Numbered from the stretch's first letter, positions 8,175 through 17,921 are shown. The stretch: 64,000 nucleotides of DNA from Bacteroidaceae bacterium (GCA_017464815.1 JAFTYI010000021.1:1-64000); one strand, 5' to 3'. Numbers and translations: made by a program. Notes: a model not told the origin generated them from the letters alone.

Positions 8175-8885
8175 ATGGCAAAATTTAAAAGAATCCTCCT
8201 GAAATTGAGCGGAGAGAGCTTGATGGGAGAGCAGAAATATGGTATTGACGAGAAGCGCTTGGGAGAATATGCCCAGCAAATCAAGGAGATTCACGACATG
8301 GGCGTGCAGATTGGCATCGTCATTGGTGGTGGTAACATCTTCCGCGGATTGAGCGGTGCCAACAAGGGCTTCGACCGCGTGAAGGGCGACCAGATGGGTA
8401 TGCTTGCCACGGTTATCAACAGTTTGGGATTGAGCTCGGCACTGGGTGCCATCGGCGTGAAAGCCCGCGTGTTGACCGCTGTGCGCATGGAACCTATCGG
8501 TGAGTTCTACAGCAAATGGAAGGCTATCGAGGCCATGGAGCAGGGCGAAGTGGTAATCATGTCGGCAGGCACGGGTAACCCGTTTTTCACGACAGACACC
8601 GGCTCGTCGCTCAGAGGCATTGAAATCGAGGCTGAAGTAATGTTAAAAGGTACGCGCGTAGACGGCATCTACACCGCCGACCCCGAGAAAGACCCGACAG
8701 CCACGAAGTTCACCGACATCACCTACGACGAAGTGTTGGCACGCAACCTGCGTGTGATGGACTTGACCGCCACCTGCATGTGCAAGGAGAACAACCTGCC
8801 TATCTACGTCTTCAACATGGATATCGTGGGCAACCTGAAAAAGGTGATGGAAGGCGAAGAGATAGGAACATTGGTGCATAATTGA
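8175..8885 (+). CDS. pyrH: UMP kinase
   Basis: Phosphorylates UMP to UDP with ATP in pyrimidine nucleotide synthesis (cytoplasmic hexamer). 236 residues, the usual length. Amino acid kinase family motifs: KLSGESLMG near residue 9, VIGGGNIFRG near 49, and TGNPFFTTDT near 136. It is followed 35 nt later by frr, the common bacterial pairing. The stop codon abuts an A/T repeat (TAATTCATAGTTCATAATT). Confidence 0.96.
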   Translation: MAKFKRILLKLSGESLMGEQKYGIDEKRLGEYAQQIKEIHDMGVQIGIVIGGGNIFRGLSGANKGFDRVKGDQMGMLATVINSLGLSSALGAIGVKARVLTAVRMEPIGEFYSKWKAIEAMEQGEVVIMSAGTGNPFFTTDTGSSLRGIEIEAEVMLKGTRVDGIYTADPEKDPTATKFTDITYDEVLARNLRVMDLTATCMCKENNLPIYVFNMDIVGNLKKVMEGEEIGTLVHN

Positions 8886-8920
8886 TAATTCATAGTTCAT
8901 AATTTATAATTATACTTATT

Positions 8921-9481
8921 ATGATAGACGTAAATGTATGCCTCAACGAGGCTGAAGAGAAAATGGATATGGCCATCATGTATCTGGACGAATCATTGGC
9001 CCACATCCGTGCCGGCAAGGCAAATGTACGTATTCTGGACGGAATCCGCGTGGATTCATACGGAAGCATGGTGCCGCTGAACAATGTGGCAGCCATCAGC
9101 ACACCCGATGCACGCACCATTGCCATCAAGCCGTGGGACAAAAGCATGTTCCGCGTGATTGAAAAGGCCATCATTGACAGCGACTTGGGCATTACTCCTG
9201 ACAACAACGGTGAAATCATCCGATTGGGCATCCCCCCTCTCACTGAAGAGCGCCGTAAGCAATTGGCCAAACAGTGTGGCAAGGAGGCCGAGACAGCCAA
9301 AATCAGCATCCGCAATGCCCGCCGCGACAGCATCGATGCACTGAAGAAGGGCATCAAAGACGGATTGGCCGAAGATGCAGAGAAAGATGCAGAAGCCAAA
9401 GTGCAAAAGCTCCACGACAAGTTCATCAAGAAGGTAGACGAGATGCTTGCCGAAAAGGAGAAGGAAATCATGACAGTATGA
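8921..9481 (+). CDS. frr: Ribosome recycling factor
   Basis: Together with EF-G, splits the post-termination 70S ribosome. 186 residues, the normal length, with the conserved N-terminal pattern ([20 protein letters not shown] near residues 17-35) and the KxxEPWDKS-like segment ([11 protein letters not shown] near 72). The C-terminal helix carries the usual alternating Lys/Glu pattern. In the pyrH-frr unit. Confidence 0.96.
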   Translation: MIDVNVCLNEAEEKMDMAIMYLDESLAHIRAGKANVRILDGIRVDSYGSMVPLNNVAAISTPDARTIAIKPWDKSMFRVIEKAIIDSDLGITPDNNGEIIRLGIPPLTEERRKQLAKQCGKEAETAKISIRNARRDSIDALKKGIKDGLAEDAEKDAEAKVQKLHDKFIKKVDEMLAEKEKEIMTV

Positions 9482-9487
9482 TATTTT

Positions 9488-9578
9488 CATTTTGAATTAT
9501 GAATTGTGAATTATGAGATAACAACAACACACAAGTTACTTATAATTCATAATTCATAATTCTTAATTCATAATCCAA
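9488..9578. repeat. AATTCATAATTC-type dispersed repeat between frr and rsgA
   Basis: TTGAATTATGAATTGTGAA on the left faces several AATTCATAATTCAT units on the right, so the region can fold back on itself. The same right-hand motif is inserted in frame in the GH2 gene at 41171-41213. Confidence 0.6.
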
Positions 9579-9579
9579 A

Positions 9580-10515
9580 ATGCACGGCCTCGTCATCAAG
9601 AACACGGGCAGCTGGTACACGGTGCGCACCGATGAAAACCAGCTGATAGAATGTAAAATCAAGGGGAACTTCCGATTAAAAGGTATACGCAGCACCAATC
9701 CGGTGGCTGTGGGCGACCGTGTGCAGATAATCCTCAATCAAGAGGGAACGGCCTTTATCAGCGAAATAGAGGACCGCAAGAACTACATCATCCGCAAAGC
9801 CAGCAACCTGAGCAAGCAGTCGCACATCCTGGCTGCCAATCTCGACCAATGCCTGCTAGTGGTGACGGTGAACTATCCCGAAACATCCACCACCTTTATC
9901 GACCGTTTTCTAGCTTCAGCCGAAGCTTATCGCATCCCCGTAAAACTGGTGTTCAACAAAACCGACCTCTACAACGATGAGGATAACAGCTACTTGGATG
10001 CACTCATAAACCTGTATACCACCATCGGTTACCCCTGCTTCAAGGTGTCGGCCCACACGGGAGAAGGTGTGGAGCAGATACGCCGGGCCCTGCAGGGACA
10101 AGTCACCCTTTTCTCGGGCAACTCAGGCGTAGGGAAAAGTACCCTCATCAATGCCCTGATGCCCCACCTGAAGGTGAAGACAGGAGAAATATCCAACGCC
10201 CACAACAAGGGAATGCACACCACCACCTTCTCGGAAATGTTTCCCACACCTGAAGACGACGGCTACATCATCGACACACCGGGCATCAAGGGATTTGGAA
10301 CCTTTGATATGGAGGAAGAGGAGGTGGGACACTATTTCAAAGAGATATTCCACCACTCGGCCGAATGCAAATATGGCAACTGCACCCACACCCACGAACC
10401 AGGATGTGCCGTGCGCCGTGCCGTGGAAGAACACCTTATCAGCGAAAGTCGTTATGCCTCCTACCTGAGTATGCTGGAGGACAAAAACGAAGACAAGTAC
10501 CGGCAGGGATATTAG
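9580..10515 (+). CDS. rsgA: Ribosome small subunit-dependent GTPase A
   Basis: A circularly permuted GTPase that assists late 30S subunit maturation. 311 residues: N-terminal OB-fold, the NKTD (G4) motif near residue 126 preceding the P-loop ([11 protein letters not shown] near residue 180), DTPG (G3) near 230, and a C-terminal zinc site with C-x4-C (CKYGNC) followed by THTHEPGC. The G4-G1-G3 order is the hallmark of RsgA. It starts directly after an A/T repeat; no separate promoter recognised. Confidence 0.94.
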   Translation: MHGLVIKNTGSWYTVRTDENQLIECKIKGNFRLKGIRSTNPVAVGDRVQIILNQEGTAFISEIEDRKNYIIRKASNLSKQSHILAANLDQCLLVVTVNYPETSTTFIDRFLASAEAYRIPVKLVFNKTDLYNDEDNSYLDALINLYTTIGYPCFKVSAHTGEGVEQIRRALQGQVTLFSGNSGVGKSTLINALMPHLKVKTGEISNAHNKGMHTTTFSEMFPTPEDDGYIIDTPGIKGFGTFDMEEEEVGHYFKEIFHHSAECKYGNCTHTHEPGCAVRRAVEEHLISESRYASYLSMLEDKNEDKYRQGY

Positions 10516-10619
10516 ATATAGGTATCAACCAAATCCTGATTTTTCGACAAGGCAAATTTATAGAACCAGCCTAAAAAGTATAATTATTGCACACAAAAGC
10601 AAAAATTGTGCTGTTTTTA

Positions 10620-10650
10620 TTTGGAATACGAATAAAATGCCATATATTTG
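10620..10650 (+). promoter_or_regulatory. Promoter of the long-chain acyl-CoA synthetase gene
   Basis: TTTG (10620-10623), 19-nt spacer, TATATTTG (10643-10650): a full Bacteroidetes consensus. Since it lies within the longest open frame, it also supports the downstream ATG at 10677 as the real start. Confidence 0.8.
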
Positions 10651-10676
10651 CACAATCTAAGCAAAAATGTGCAAAT

Positions 10677-12332
10677 ATGAATAGTACTTTTATAGGCCAT
10701 ATCGAAGAATCCCTGAAGAAAAACTGGGATTTGGATGCCTTGACTGATTACAATGGAAGCACCCTACAGTATAAAGATGTAGCGCGCAAAATCGAGAAAA
10801 TGCATATCCTCATGGCTGAGGGCGGTGTTGAAAAAGGTGACAAGATTGCCATCTGCGGACGCAACTCTTCGCATTGGGGAGTGGCCTTCCTGGCAACTGT
10901 GACATACGGAGCCGTGGCTGTGCCCATCCTGCACGAGTTTACGCCCGAAGTGGTACACAACATTGTAAACCACTCGGACGCCAAGTTCATGTTCGTGGGT
11001 GACGCCGTGTGGCCCACCTTGGATGCCGAGCAGATGCCCGCTTTGCAGGGTATCATTCTGGTGAACGACTTCTCGTTGCTGGTGAGCCGTTCGGAGAAGT
11101 TGACCTTTGCCCGCGAACATCTGAACGAGATGTTCGGAAAGAAGTATCCCAAGAACTTCCGCATCGAACACATCCATTACGAGCATGAAGCCTCCCCCAA
11201 TCAGTTGGCCATCATCAACTACACCTCGGGCAGCACCGGCCTCTCCAAGGGGGTGATGCTCCCCTTCCGCTCGCTCCTCTCGAACGTGGAGTTTGCCAAG
11301 GAGGTTATCCACCTGAAGCCCGGAAGCAGCGTAGTCTCCATGCTACCCATGGCTCACATGTACGGATTGGCCTTTGAATTCCTCTATGAATTCACTCAGG
11401 GTCTGCACATCTACTTCCTCACCCGCGTGCCCAGTCCGAAGATTATCTTCCAGGCATTTGCCGACGTGAAGCCCCACATCGTGATTGCCGTTCCGCTGAT
11501 TATCGAAAAGATTATGAAGAAGGCGGTGTTGCCCAAGTTGCAGACACCGACGATGAAGATACTCCTGAAGGTGCCCATCATCAACGACAAGATCAAAGCC
11601 TCGGTGCGCGAAAAGGTTATCAATGCTTTTGGCGGACGTTTCTACGAGGTGATTGTGGGCGGTGCAGCCTTCAATCAGGATGTGGAGAAGTTCCTGCGCA
11701 TGATAGACTTCCCCTACACGGTAGGTTACGGTATGACCGAGTGTGGTCCCATCATCTGCTATGAAGACTGGAAACGCTTCAAGGCCGCTTCGTGTGGAAA
11801 GGCCGCTCCGCGTATGGAGGTGAAGGTGCTCAGTCCCGACCCCGAAAACATTGTGGGCGAAATTGTGTGTCGTGGCGACAACGTGATGCTGGGCTACTAC
11901 AAGAACGAGGAGGCTACCCGCGAAGCCATCGATGCCGACGGCTGGTTGCACACCGGCGACTTGGGTGTGATTGACGCTGAAGGAAACGTCACCATCAAGG
12001 GACGCTCGAAAAACATGTTGCTGAGCGCTTCAGGTCAGAACATCTATCCCGAAGAGATTGAGGACAAACTGAACAACCTGCACTTGGTATCGGAGTCCAT
12101 CATCATCCAGAAGGACGACAAGCTGGTGGCCCTTATCCACCCCGACTACGACGAGGCTGGCGAAATGTCCGAAGAGGAGCTGAAACAGGTGATGCAGGCC
12201 AACATTCAGGAATTGAACACCTTGATTCCGCACTACTCACAGGTGTCGCGCTTCATCATCATGAAGGAGGAGTTTGAAAAGACTCCGAAGAAGAGTATCA
12301 AGCGCTTCCTCTACCTGCACGCTGCCGACTGA
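10677..12332 (+). CDS. AMP-binding long-chain fatty acid-CoA ligase-like protein
   Basis: A 551-residue adenylate-forming enzyme that activates a fatty acid as acyl-AMP and transfers it to CoA or another acceptor. Motifs: P-loop-like YTSGSTGLSKGVM near residue 181, GYGMTECGP near 351, WLHTGDLG near 424 and GRSKNMLLSASGQNIYPEE near 443. Start at ATG 10677 because the promoter occupies 10620-10650; the longer frame from 10587 is rejected. Single-gene unit by appearance. The exact acceptor (CoA or acyl carrier protein) cannot be told. Confidence 0.88.
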   Translation: MNSTFIGHIEESLKKNWDLDALTDYNGSTLQYKDVARKIEKMHILMAEGGVEKGDKIAICGRNSSHWGVAFLATVTYGAVAVPILHEFTPEVVHNIVNHSDAKFMFVGDAVWPTLDAEQMPALQGIILVNDFSLLVSRSEKLTFAREHLNEMFGKKYPKNFRIEHIHYEHEASPNQLAIINYTSGSTGLSKGVMLPFRSLLSNVEFAKEVIHLKPGSSVVSMLPMAHMYGLAFEFLYEFTQGLHIYFLTRVPSPKIIFQAFADVKPHIVIAVPLIIEKIMKKAVLPKLQTPTMKILLKVPIINDKIKASVREKVINAFGGRFYEVIVGGAAFNQDVEKFLRMIDFPYTVGYGMTECGPIICYEDWKRFKAASCGKAAPRMEVKVLSPDPENIVGEIVCRGDNVMLGYYKNEEATREAIDADGWLHTGDLGVIDAEGNVTIKGRSKNMLLSASGQNIYPEEIEDKLNNLHLVSESIIIQKDDKLVALIHPDYDEAGEMSEEELKQVMQANIQELNTLIPHYSQVSRFIIMKEEFEKTPKKSIKRFLYLHAAD

Positions 12333-12370
12333 TATTGATCAGCCTCGGATAAATAAGTTCTCTTGTTTCA

Positions 12371-12463
12371 GGCACGGATTACACGGATTGACACGGATTA
12401 TATTTGTTCTTATACCTATCAGGTTATAATATTATCCGTGTCCCCCCCCATGTAATCCGTGCC
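12371..12463. repeat. GGCACGGAT-type dispersed inverted repeat
   Basis: GGCACGGATTACACGGATT from 12371 faces ATCCGTG...GTAATCCGTGCC ending at 12463. The right arm is interrupted by a run of eight C (12442-12449). Same family as 6183-6246. Confidence 0.75.
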
Positions 12464-12491
12464 TAAATTCAATAAACAAACTATATATAGA

Positions 12492-13736
12492 ATGAACGAC
12501 ACCAAACATATCCACATCCAAGCCTACAACTATCCCCTGCCCGACGAACGGATTGCCAAGTATCCGTTGGCGCAACGCGACCAATCCAAACTGCTCATCT
12601 ACCGCAACGGTGAAGTGGTGGAAGACACCTTCACCGCACTGCCCACATTTTTGCCCAAAGGAAGCCTGATGGTGTTCAACAACACCAAGGTGATACAGGC
12701 ACGCATGCACTTCCGCAAAGAGACCGGAGCACTCATCGAAATCTTCTGCCTCGAACCCGCCCATCCGAGCGACTATGCACAGAACTTCCAACAAACCGAA
12801 GGGTGCAGCTGGCTCTGCCTCGTGGGCAATCTGAAGAAGTGGAAAGAGGGAACCCTCACACGCCAAGTGGAAGTGAAGGGAAGCGCCCTCACCCTCAGTG
12901 CCACACGTAAGGAGAACCGCGAGACCAGCCACTTGATTGAGTTCAAGTGGGACAATCAGGGAATTACCTTTGCTGACATTCTGGAGGCCGTCGGCGAACT
13001 GCCCATCCCCCCCTACCTCAATCGCGCCACTGAAGAGAAAGACAAGGAGACCTACCAAACCGTGTACAGCAAAATCAAGGGAAGCGTGGCTGCCCCGACG
13101 GCCGGACTCCATTTCACCCCACAGGTGCTGCAAGCGCTGGATGCGCAAGGCGTCGAACGCGAAGAGCTGACCCTGCACGTGGGTGCCGGCACCTTCAAAC
13201 CCGTGAAAAGTGAATCGATTGGCGGACACGAGATGCACACCGAGTACATTTCAGTCAGGAAACAGACCATCCAGCGCCTGATGGCCCACCAAGGCGAAGC
13301 CACTGCCGTGGGAACAACCAGTGTGCGTACCCTTGAGAGTCTCTATTACATGGGAGTCACACTGAGCAACAATCCTGAAGCAACGGAAAAGGAACTGCAC
13401 GTCCACCAATGGCAGCCCTATGAATACGCCGAATCCGTCAAACGCGGAGAAACGACAGCGCTCACCACCATGCAGGCACTGGAGCACATCCTGAACTACA
13501 TGGAGCGCAACCGGCTGGAGGTGTTGCACAGCAGCACACAAATTATCATCGCTCCCGGCTACAACTACCACATCGTGCGTCGCCTCGTCACCAACTTCCA
13601 CCAGCCACAGAGCACCCTGCTGCTCCTCGTCTCGGCCTTCGTCAACGGCGATTGGCGACGCATCTATGACTATGCCCTCAGCCACGACTTCCGTTTCCTC
13701 AGCTACGGCGACTCCAGTTTGTTGATACGCGAATAG
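12492..13736 (+). CDS. queA: S-adenosylmethionine:tRNA ribosyltransferase-isomerase
   Basis: Makes epoxyqueuosine in tRNA by transferring the ribosyl part of SAM to preQ1. 414 residues, longer than the roughly 345 of many proteobacterial QueA. Motifs: NYPLPDERIAKYP at residues 12-24, LMVFNNTKVIQARM near 61, VAAPTAGLHFTP near 199, and a C-terminal TNFHQPQSTLLLLVSAF near 370. The ATG at 12492 is chosen over 12459 because the N-terminus MNDTKHIHI then leads directly into the conserved segment. Followed by the Nudix gene after 8 nt. Confidence 0.94.
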   Translation: MNDTKHIHIQAYNYPLPDERIAKYPLAQRDQSKLLIYRNGEVVEDTFTALPTFLPKGSLMVFNNTKVIQARMHFRKETGALIEIFCLEPAHPSDYAQNFQQTEGCSWLCLVGNLKKWKEGTLTRQVEVKGSALTLSATRKENRETSHLIEFKWDNQGITFADILEAVGELPIPPYLNRATEEKDKETYQTVYSKIKGSVAAPTAGLHFTPQVLQALDAQGVEREELTLHVGAGTFKPVKSESIGGHEMHTEYISVRKQTIQRLMAHQGEATAVGTTSVRTLESLYYMGVTLSNNPEATEKELHVHQWQPYEYAESVKRGETTALTTMQALEHILNYMERNRLEVLHSSTQIIIAPGYNYHIVRRLVTNFHQPQSTLLLLVSAFVNGDWRRIYDYALSHDFRFLSYGDSSLLIRE

Positions 13737-13744
13737 ACCTCATC

Positions 13745-14248
13745 ATGAAACAAGACAATAACCAAGAAATGTTCCCCATCGTGGACGAAGAGGGAAACAT
13801 ACTGAACGCTGCCACACGCGGCGAATGCCACAATGGCAGCAAACTGCTCCATCCCGTGGTACACCTCCACCTGTTCAATCCTCAGGGTGAACTCTACCTG
13901 CAAAAGCGTCCTGAGTGGAAAGACATCCAACCCGGCAAGTGGGACACTGCCGTAGGCGGACACATCGACTTGGGCGAAAGCGTGGAACAGGCCTTGATAC
14001 GCGAAGTCAGGGAAGAATTGGGCATCCAGCTTCAGGAAGCGCCGCAACAGATAGCCCACTATGTGTTTGAAAGTGAGCGCGAGCGCGAACTGGTCTTTGT
14101 CCACAAGACCGTATACGACGGCGCCATCCATCCCAGCGACGAGTTGGACGGCGGCCGCTTCTGGCCTATCGAAGAGGTGAAAGCCTCTTTGGGAAAAGGC
14201 ATCTTCACTCCTAATTTTGAAAGCGAATTTCTGAAATTTATCGGCTAA
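13745..14248 (+). CDS. Nudix hydrolase
   Basis: 167 residues with a complete Nudix box, from GGHIDLGESVEQAL through REVREELGI (about residues 76-98), which matches GX5EX7REUXEEXGU. The N-terminus (PIVDEEGNILNAATRGECH) and general layout resemble isopentenyl-diphosphate isomerase-like Nudix proteins, but the substrate cannot be predicted safely. Starts 8 nt after queA and is likely co-transcribed. Its 3' end overlaps the convergent oxidoreductase gene by 11 nt. Confidence 0.88.
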   Translation: MKQDNNQEMFPIVDEEGNILNAATRGECHNGSKLLHPVVHLHLFNPQGELYLQKRPEWKDIQPGKWDTAVGGHIDLGESVEQALIREVREELGIQLQEAPQQIAHYVFESERERELVFVHKTVYDGAIHPSDELDGGRFWPIEEVKASLGKGIFTPNFESEFLKFIG

Positions 14249-15716
14249 GTTGCACCTCTTCACCATAGACACATCCGGCTGTCTGGATGGAGGCCATCAG
14301 CACACCGAGCATACCGTGCAAGGTGAGGTTTTGGCCAGTGAAGAAGAGGTTCGGCACGGGAGATTTGGGCGTGAGCACCGTCTGCATCAGTGCATCCGAG
14401 TCTTTGCGTATGCCGTAGGCTGAACCGTTGACCGTACCCGTATAGTCGCGGTAGGTCAAGGGACTGCTGGTGTAGACCTTCTCGATGTTTCCCGCCAATT
14501 CAGGCAGGTAACGGGTGGCCAGGCGGATGCAATCGTTGGCCTTCTGCTCCTTGAACACCTTGTATGCTTCGGGGCGACGTCCCACGCGGCTATCGCTCCA
14601 CTCCTCGACCTGCTCCCAAAGCATGGGAGTGAGGAGGTCCACCGTAGTGGCATATCCGTGGGCCTCGGCGGGCGGCAGGGAGAAGTTGACAAAGAGGCTC
14701 TCCACAGGGGCATTCTTTCCATAGTAAGCGTGCCACAGGTCTTCCATTTCGTGAATGTAGATTCCGCGGTTGCGATATCTGACGGTGCCGGGCTTGAGCA
14801 CCAACTGGGTGGTGAACATGCCATAGCTGTTGCGCAGGTTGGTGATGCGGCGACGGTAGACATTGCGCACCAAGGAACTCTCCTTGATGAGCGAAAGTGT
14901 GGTGGCGGGATGCACATTTGACACCACAGAACGGGCACCATAGACGGCTTCATCGGTGGTGCGCACCTCAGCAATGCGTCCGTTCCTTTCGACCAACTCA
15001 GCCACCTTGGCACGGGTGATGAGTGTGCCTCCCATGGCCTTGAACTGGTCGGCCATGTAGTGGACAAGCGTACCGCCTCCGCCTTGCAAGCGGTAGGAGC
15101 CTTGAATAAATGAATTGATACTTTGTGAAAAGGCGTAGAGCGGAAGTTGCTCCGTCAGCTCACTTTTGACACATCCGCCCACAATCACCTGACGAAGCAC
15201 GGGATTCTGGAAATGTTCGTTGAAGAAGCGGTAGGCGGTGGTGGTGAAACTCTCATTCTCAAAGATGTTCCAATCAGAGCGCAGCGAATCGTAGAGATGA
15301 TCGCTGATGCCCCGGAAGACATTGACCAAGGCGGTGATGCCTTCCCGGTCTTCGGGAAACTGGTCGATGAGGGACTCGGCAAAACGGTCGTAGCCGTGGG
15401 CAAAGCGGTAGGAGTGGCCACGATAGATAACCTCTTCGAATGCGTCATCGTCGAGCCTGTGCCAAGGGAGATTGCCCAATCCGAAGAACTCCACAAGCGG
15501 ATGCATCATCTCCTGTTGTCCTACTCCACCCACATAATGAAAGCCTGTGTCAAACCGATAACCGGCACGGCGGAACATCTGAAAGGCTCCGCCAATCTCC
15601 ACCCCCTGTTCGAGGATGCACACATTCATCCCCATCTTGGCCAAGGCATAGCCGCAACCAAGCCCTCCGAGGCCGGCACCAATGATGATAACATCGTAAT
15701 TCTGCATAGTTGTCAT
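14238..15716 (-). CDS. FAD-dependent oxidoreductase, phytoene desaturase / retinol saturase-like
   Basis: 492 residues. An N-terminal dinucleotide-binding motif, VIIIGAGLGGLGCGYAL (about residues 9-25), is followed by a C-terminal motif FFTGQNLTLHGMLGVLMAS near residue 462, as in CrtI-type desaturases and carotenoid isomerases. These act on polyene or sterol-like lipids at the membrane; the actual substrate is unknown. Either ATG 15716 (MTTMQNYD) or 15707 (MQNYD) could be used. Convergent with the Nudix gene, stops overlapping. Confidence 0.8.
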   Translation of the reverse strand: MTTMQNYDVIIIGAGLGGLGCGYALAKMGMNVCILEQGVEIGGAFQMFRRAGYRFDTGFHYVGGVGQQEMMHPLVEFFGLGNLPWHRLDDDAFEEVIYRGHSYRFAHGYDRFAESLIDQFPEDREGITALVNVFRGISDHLYDSLRSDWNIFENESFTTTAYRFFNEHFQNPVLRQVIVGGCVKSELTEQLPLYAFSQSINSFIQGSYRLQGGGGTLVHYMADQFKAMGGTLITRAKVAELVERNGRIAEVRTTDEAVYGARSVVSNVHPATTLSLIKESSLVRNVYRRRITNLRNSYGMFTTQLVLKPGTVRYRNRGIYIHEMEDLWHAYYGKNAPVESLFVNFSLPPAEAHGYATTVDLLTPMLWEQVEEWSDSRVGRRPEAYKVFKEQKANDCIRLATRYLPELAGNIEKVYTSSPLTYRDYTGTVNGSAYGIRKDSDALMQTVLTPKSPVPNLFFTGQNLTLHGMLGVLMASIQTAGCVYGEEVQLSR

Positions 15717-15727
15717 TGCTTGTTTTT

Positions 15728-15839
15728 GGCACGGATTACGCGGATTACACGGATGGTAGACATCCTTTTTCCGTGTAATCCGCGTAGTTCCTTGAACAAG
15801 GTGAAAAGTTCCTTGAACAAGGCGAAAAAATCCGCGCCT
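15728..15839. repeat. GGCACGGAT-type inverted repeat with an internal 21-nt tandem repeat
   Basis: The left arm GGCACGGATTACGCGGATTA starts at 15728; the right arms are CCGTGTAATCCGCG (about 15771) and ATCCGCGCC (15830-15838). Between them AGTTCCTTGAACAAGGNGAAA occurs twice with a 21-nt period (near 15786 and 15807), each with the palindrome CCTTGAACAAGG. Confidence 0.75.
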
Positions 15840-15850
15840 ATAAAATTCCT

Positions 15851-17704
15851 TTATGCCTCTTCCTGCTCGTCGATAACCTTGATTTTGTCGACAATCAGCT
15901 GGAGGTCGGCTTTCAGTTTCTCAATCTTGCGGTTCATCTCGGCCACCAGACTGTTGCCCTTCTTTGAGGAGCTGGTGAGGAATCCGATATTGTTCTCGTA
16001 AGTCTGGATTTCGTTCTTCTTCATCTCGTACGAGCGCATCAGCTTCTCGCGTTCACGGGTCAGGGAGTTGCCTCCACCTGCCAAGTTCGAGCGGAACTTA
16101 TTGAGGTTCTTTTGCGATGCTGAGATGTTGAACTTGTCGAACAGGGCATCCACGACGGTGCGATATTCCTTGTAGACCTTGTCCTTCTCCTTGAAGGGCA
16201 CGTGTCCCACGGCGTTCCACTCCTTCATCAGGGCACGTACGTCGCGCTCCACGCTATCGGCCACTTCGCCTTCGTTCAATTCAGTCAGGCGGGCAATGAT
16301 TTCTCTCTTCTTGGCCAAGTTCTCACCCTCCACCGAACGTTGCGACGAGGTTGCTTTCCCCTTCTGTTCGAAGAAGTAGTCACAAGCGGCGATGAATCGT
16401 TTCCACACGGCATCCGACTGTTTATGAGGCACAGCGCCGATGGTCTTCCACTCCTTCTGCAACTTGGTCAGCTTATCGGCCGTCTCCTTCCAATCGGTGC
16501 TGTCCTTCAGGGCTTCGGCCTGTTCACAGAGGGCTTTCTTCTTTCCCAAGTTCTCGTTCATGCTCTCCTTGTACTGCTTGAAGTACTCGGCCTTGCGGCT
16601 GAAGAAGTTGTCGCAGGCCTGACGGAAGCGCTCGAAAATCTTCACGTTCATCTTCTGTGGAGCATAGCCGATGGTCTTCCACTTGGCTTGCAGGGCCAAC
16701 ACCTCCTTGGTCTTCTCTTCCCACTGGGCAAAGCCGGTCAGCCTGTCAAGCTCCATGCCCTCCACGATTTCGCAGATGACGGTTTTCTGGTCGAGATTGT
16801 TCTGCTCGGCCTCCTTGATGGCTTCGAAGTGGCTCTGGTGACGCTTGTTCACCTCGGTAGAGGCATTCTTGAAACGTGTCCACAGGGCTTCGCGCAAGTC
16901 CTTGGCCACGGGGCCTGTCTCGCGATACTCCTGATGAAGTTTCTGCAACTGGCGGAAGGCGGCCACCACATCGGCCTCTTCGGCCAACTTCTCGGCCTCT
17001 TCGCACAGGCGGGTCTTTATCTCGAGGTTCTTCTTGAAGTCGTATTCACGGAATTCGTTGTTCAGCTTCAGCAGGTCGTAGAACTTCTCCATGTAGAGCT
17101 GGTAGCTCTTCCACACCTCGTTCACTCGTCCCGCCGGGATGTTCTTTATCTCCTTCCACTCCTGTTGAATCTGCTTCACCTCGTTGTAGGCGTTGGAGTC
17201 GATGACTCCCTCGCTGATGCTCTTCAACCGTTCAATGATGGCCAACTTCTTCTGCAGGTTCTCTTCGCGCTCGGCCTCCTGTTGTTCCAACAAGGCGTTG
17301 CGTTTCTGCTTGATTACGCCCATAGCCTCCTTGTAGTCATCCTCCAGCGTGTCGCGTTGGGGGACGAATGCTCCGGCTTCGTTTCCGGCCTCAATCCATG
17401 CGGCCATAGCAGCCTCGTGGGCGGCGCGATGCAATTTATAGAAGTTCAGCTTCAGGTAATCCAGCTCCTGCTTGTCTGACACGTCGCCCTCTTCGGCAAT
17501 CTCCTTGAGTCGGGCAATCACCTCCTCGCGTGTCTCGCGCATCTCATAGAGGGGCGCTTCGGCAACTGCCAGCTCCTCTTCGGTGCTCTGATTTTCTGTT
17601 GCTTCACTCGGCTGACCGTCAGTTACAGTCTCAGCCACTACTGTCTTGTCTTCTTCCAGCTTTCCATCTTCCTGAGGCAAACTGGTTTCGTTAGGATCCA
17701 TCAT
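15851..17704 (-). CDS. DUF349 repeat protein
   Basis: 617 residues, strongly charged and helical, with several DUF349 repeats recognisable by the recurring pattern W-K-x-I/V-G-x-A/V-P-x-K (LQAKWKTIGYAPQKMN near 340, LQKEWKTIGAVPHKQSD near 417, LMKEWNAVGHVPFKEKD near 492). The N-terminal 60 residues are acidic and low-complexity. DUF349 proteins have no agreed biochemical function; a long coiled-coil role is likely. The antisense frame at 16202-17479 is an artefact of its codon use. Tandem ATGs at 17704/17701. Confidence 0.88.
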   Translation of the reverse strand: MMDPNETSLPQEDGKLEEDKTVVAETVTDGQPSEATENQSTEEELAVAEAPLYEMRETREEVIARLKEIAEEGDVSDKQELDYLKLNFYKLHRAAHEAAMAAWIEAGNEAGAFVPQRDTLEDDYKEAMGVIKQKRNALLEQQEAEREENLQKKLAIIERLKSISEGVIDSNAYNEVKQIQQEWKEIKNIPAGRVNEVWKSYQLYMEKFYDLLKLNNEFREYDFKKNLEIKTRLCEEAEKLAEEADVVAAFRQLQKLHQEYRETGPVAKDLREALWTRFKNASTEVNKRHQSHFEAIKEAEQNNLDQKTVICEIVEGMELDRLTGFAQWEEKTKEVLALQAKWKTIGYAPQKMNVKIFERFRQACDNFFSRKAEYFKQYKESMNENLGKKKALCEQAEALKDSTDWKETADKLTKLQKEWKTIGAVPHKQSDAVWKRFIAACDYFFEQKGKATSSQRSVEGENLAKKREIIARLTELNEGEVADSVERDVRALMKEWNAVGHVPFKEKDKVYKEYRTVVDALFDKFNISASQKNLNKFRSNLAGGGNSLTREREKLMRSYEMKKNEIQTYENNIGFLTSSSKKGNSLVAEMNRKIEKLKADLQLIVDKIKVIDEQEEA

Positions 17705-17806
17705 TGTCAGTACATTTAATATAGGTATAGAATCTCAGGTTCTCAAGAAAAAAACCTTTATGAGTGGACAAAGTAACATAATAAATGTTTAATTCCCACC
17801 TTTTTT

Positions 17807-17845
17807 GCCCATTTTTTTCACAAATGGGGCGTTTTTTCTCTTTTT
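17807..17845 (+). terminator. Plus-oriented hairpin with T-run between two minus-strand genes
   Basis: GCCCATTT (17807-17814) pairs with AAATGGGGC (17822-17830, one bulge) and is followed by GTTTTTTCTCTTTTT. It has terminator shape on the plus strand, but both neighbours are on the minus strand; it might stop antisense transcription. The remainder of 17705-17921 shows nothing else. Confidence 0.3.
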
Positions 17846-17921
17846 GAGGGGTGTTTTGCGGGGTTGGCAGGGGCTTTTTCCGCTGATTATGCCACCTTTG
17901 TCATTTTTTTCGGGCCAACTC

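Noticed and set aside
12442-12449. Run of eight C as a phase-variable promoter tract
   Set aside because: It lies within the arm of a dispersed inverted repeat, not between recognisable promoter elements, and the gene that follows is housekeeping queA.
16202-17479. 425-codon plus-strand open frame opposite the DUF349 gene
   Set aside because: Its translation is Leu/Val/Gly-rich with no domain and mirrors the codon pattern of the minus-strand gene, which has clear DUF349 repeats.
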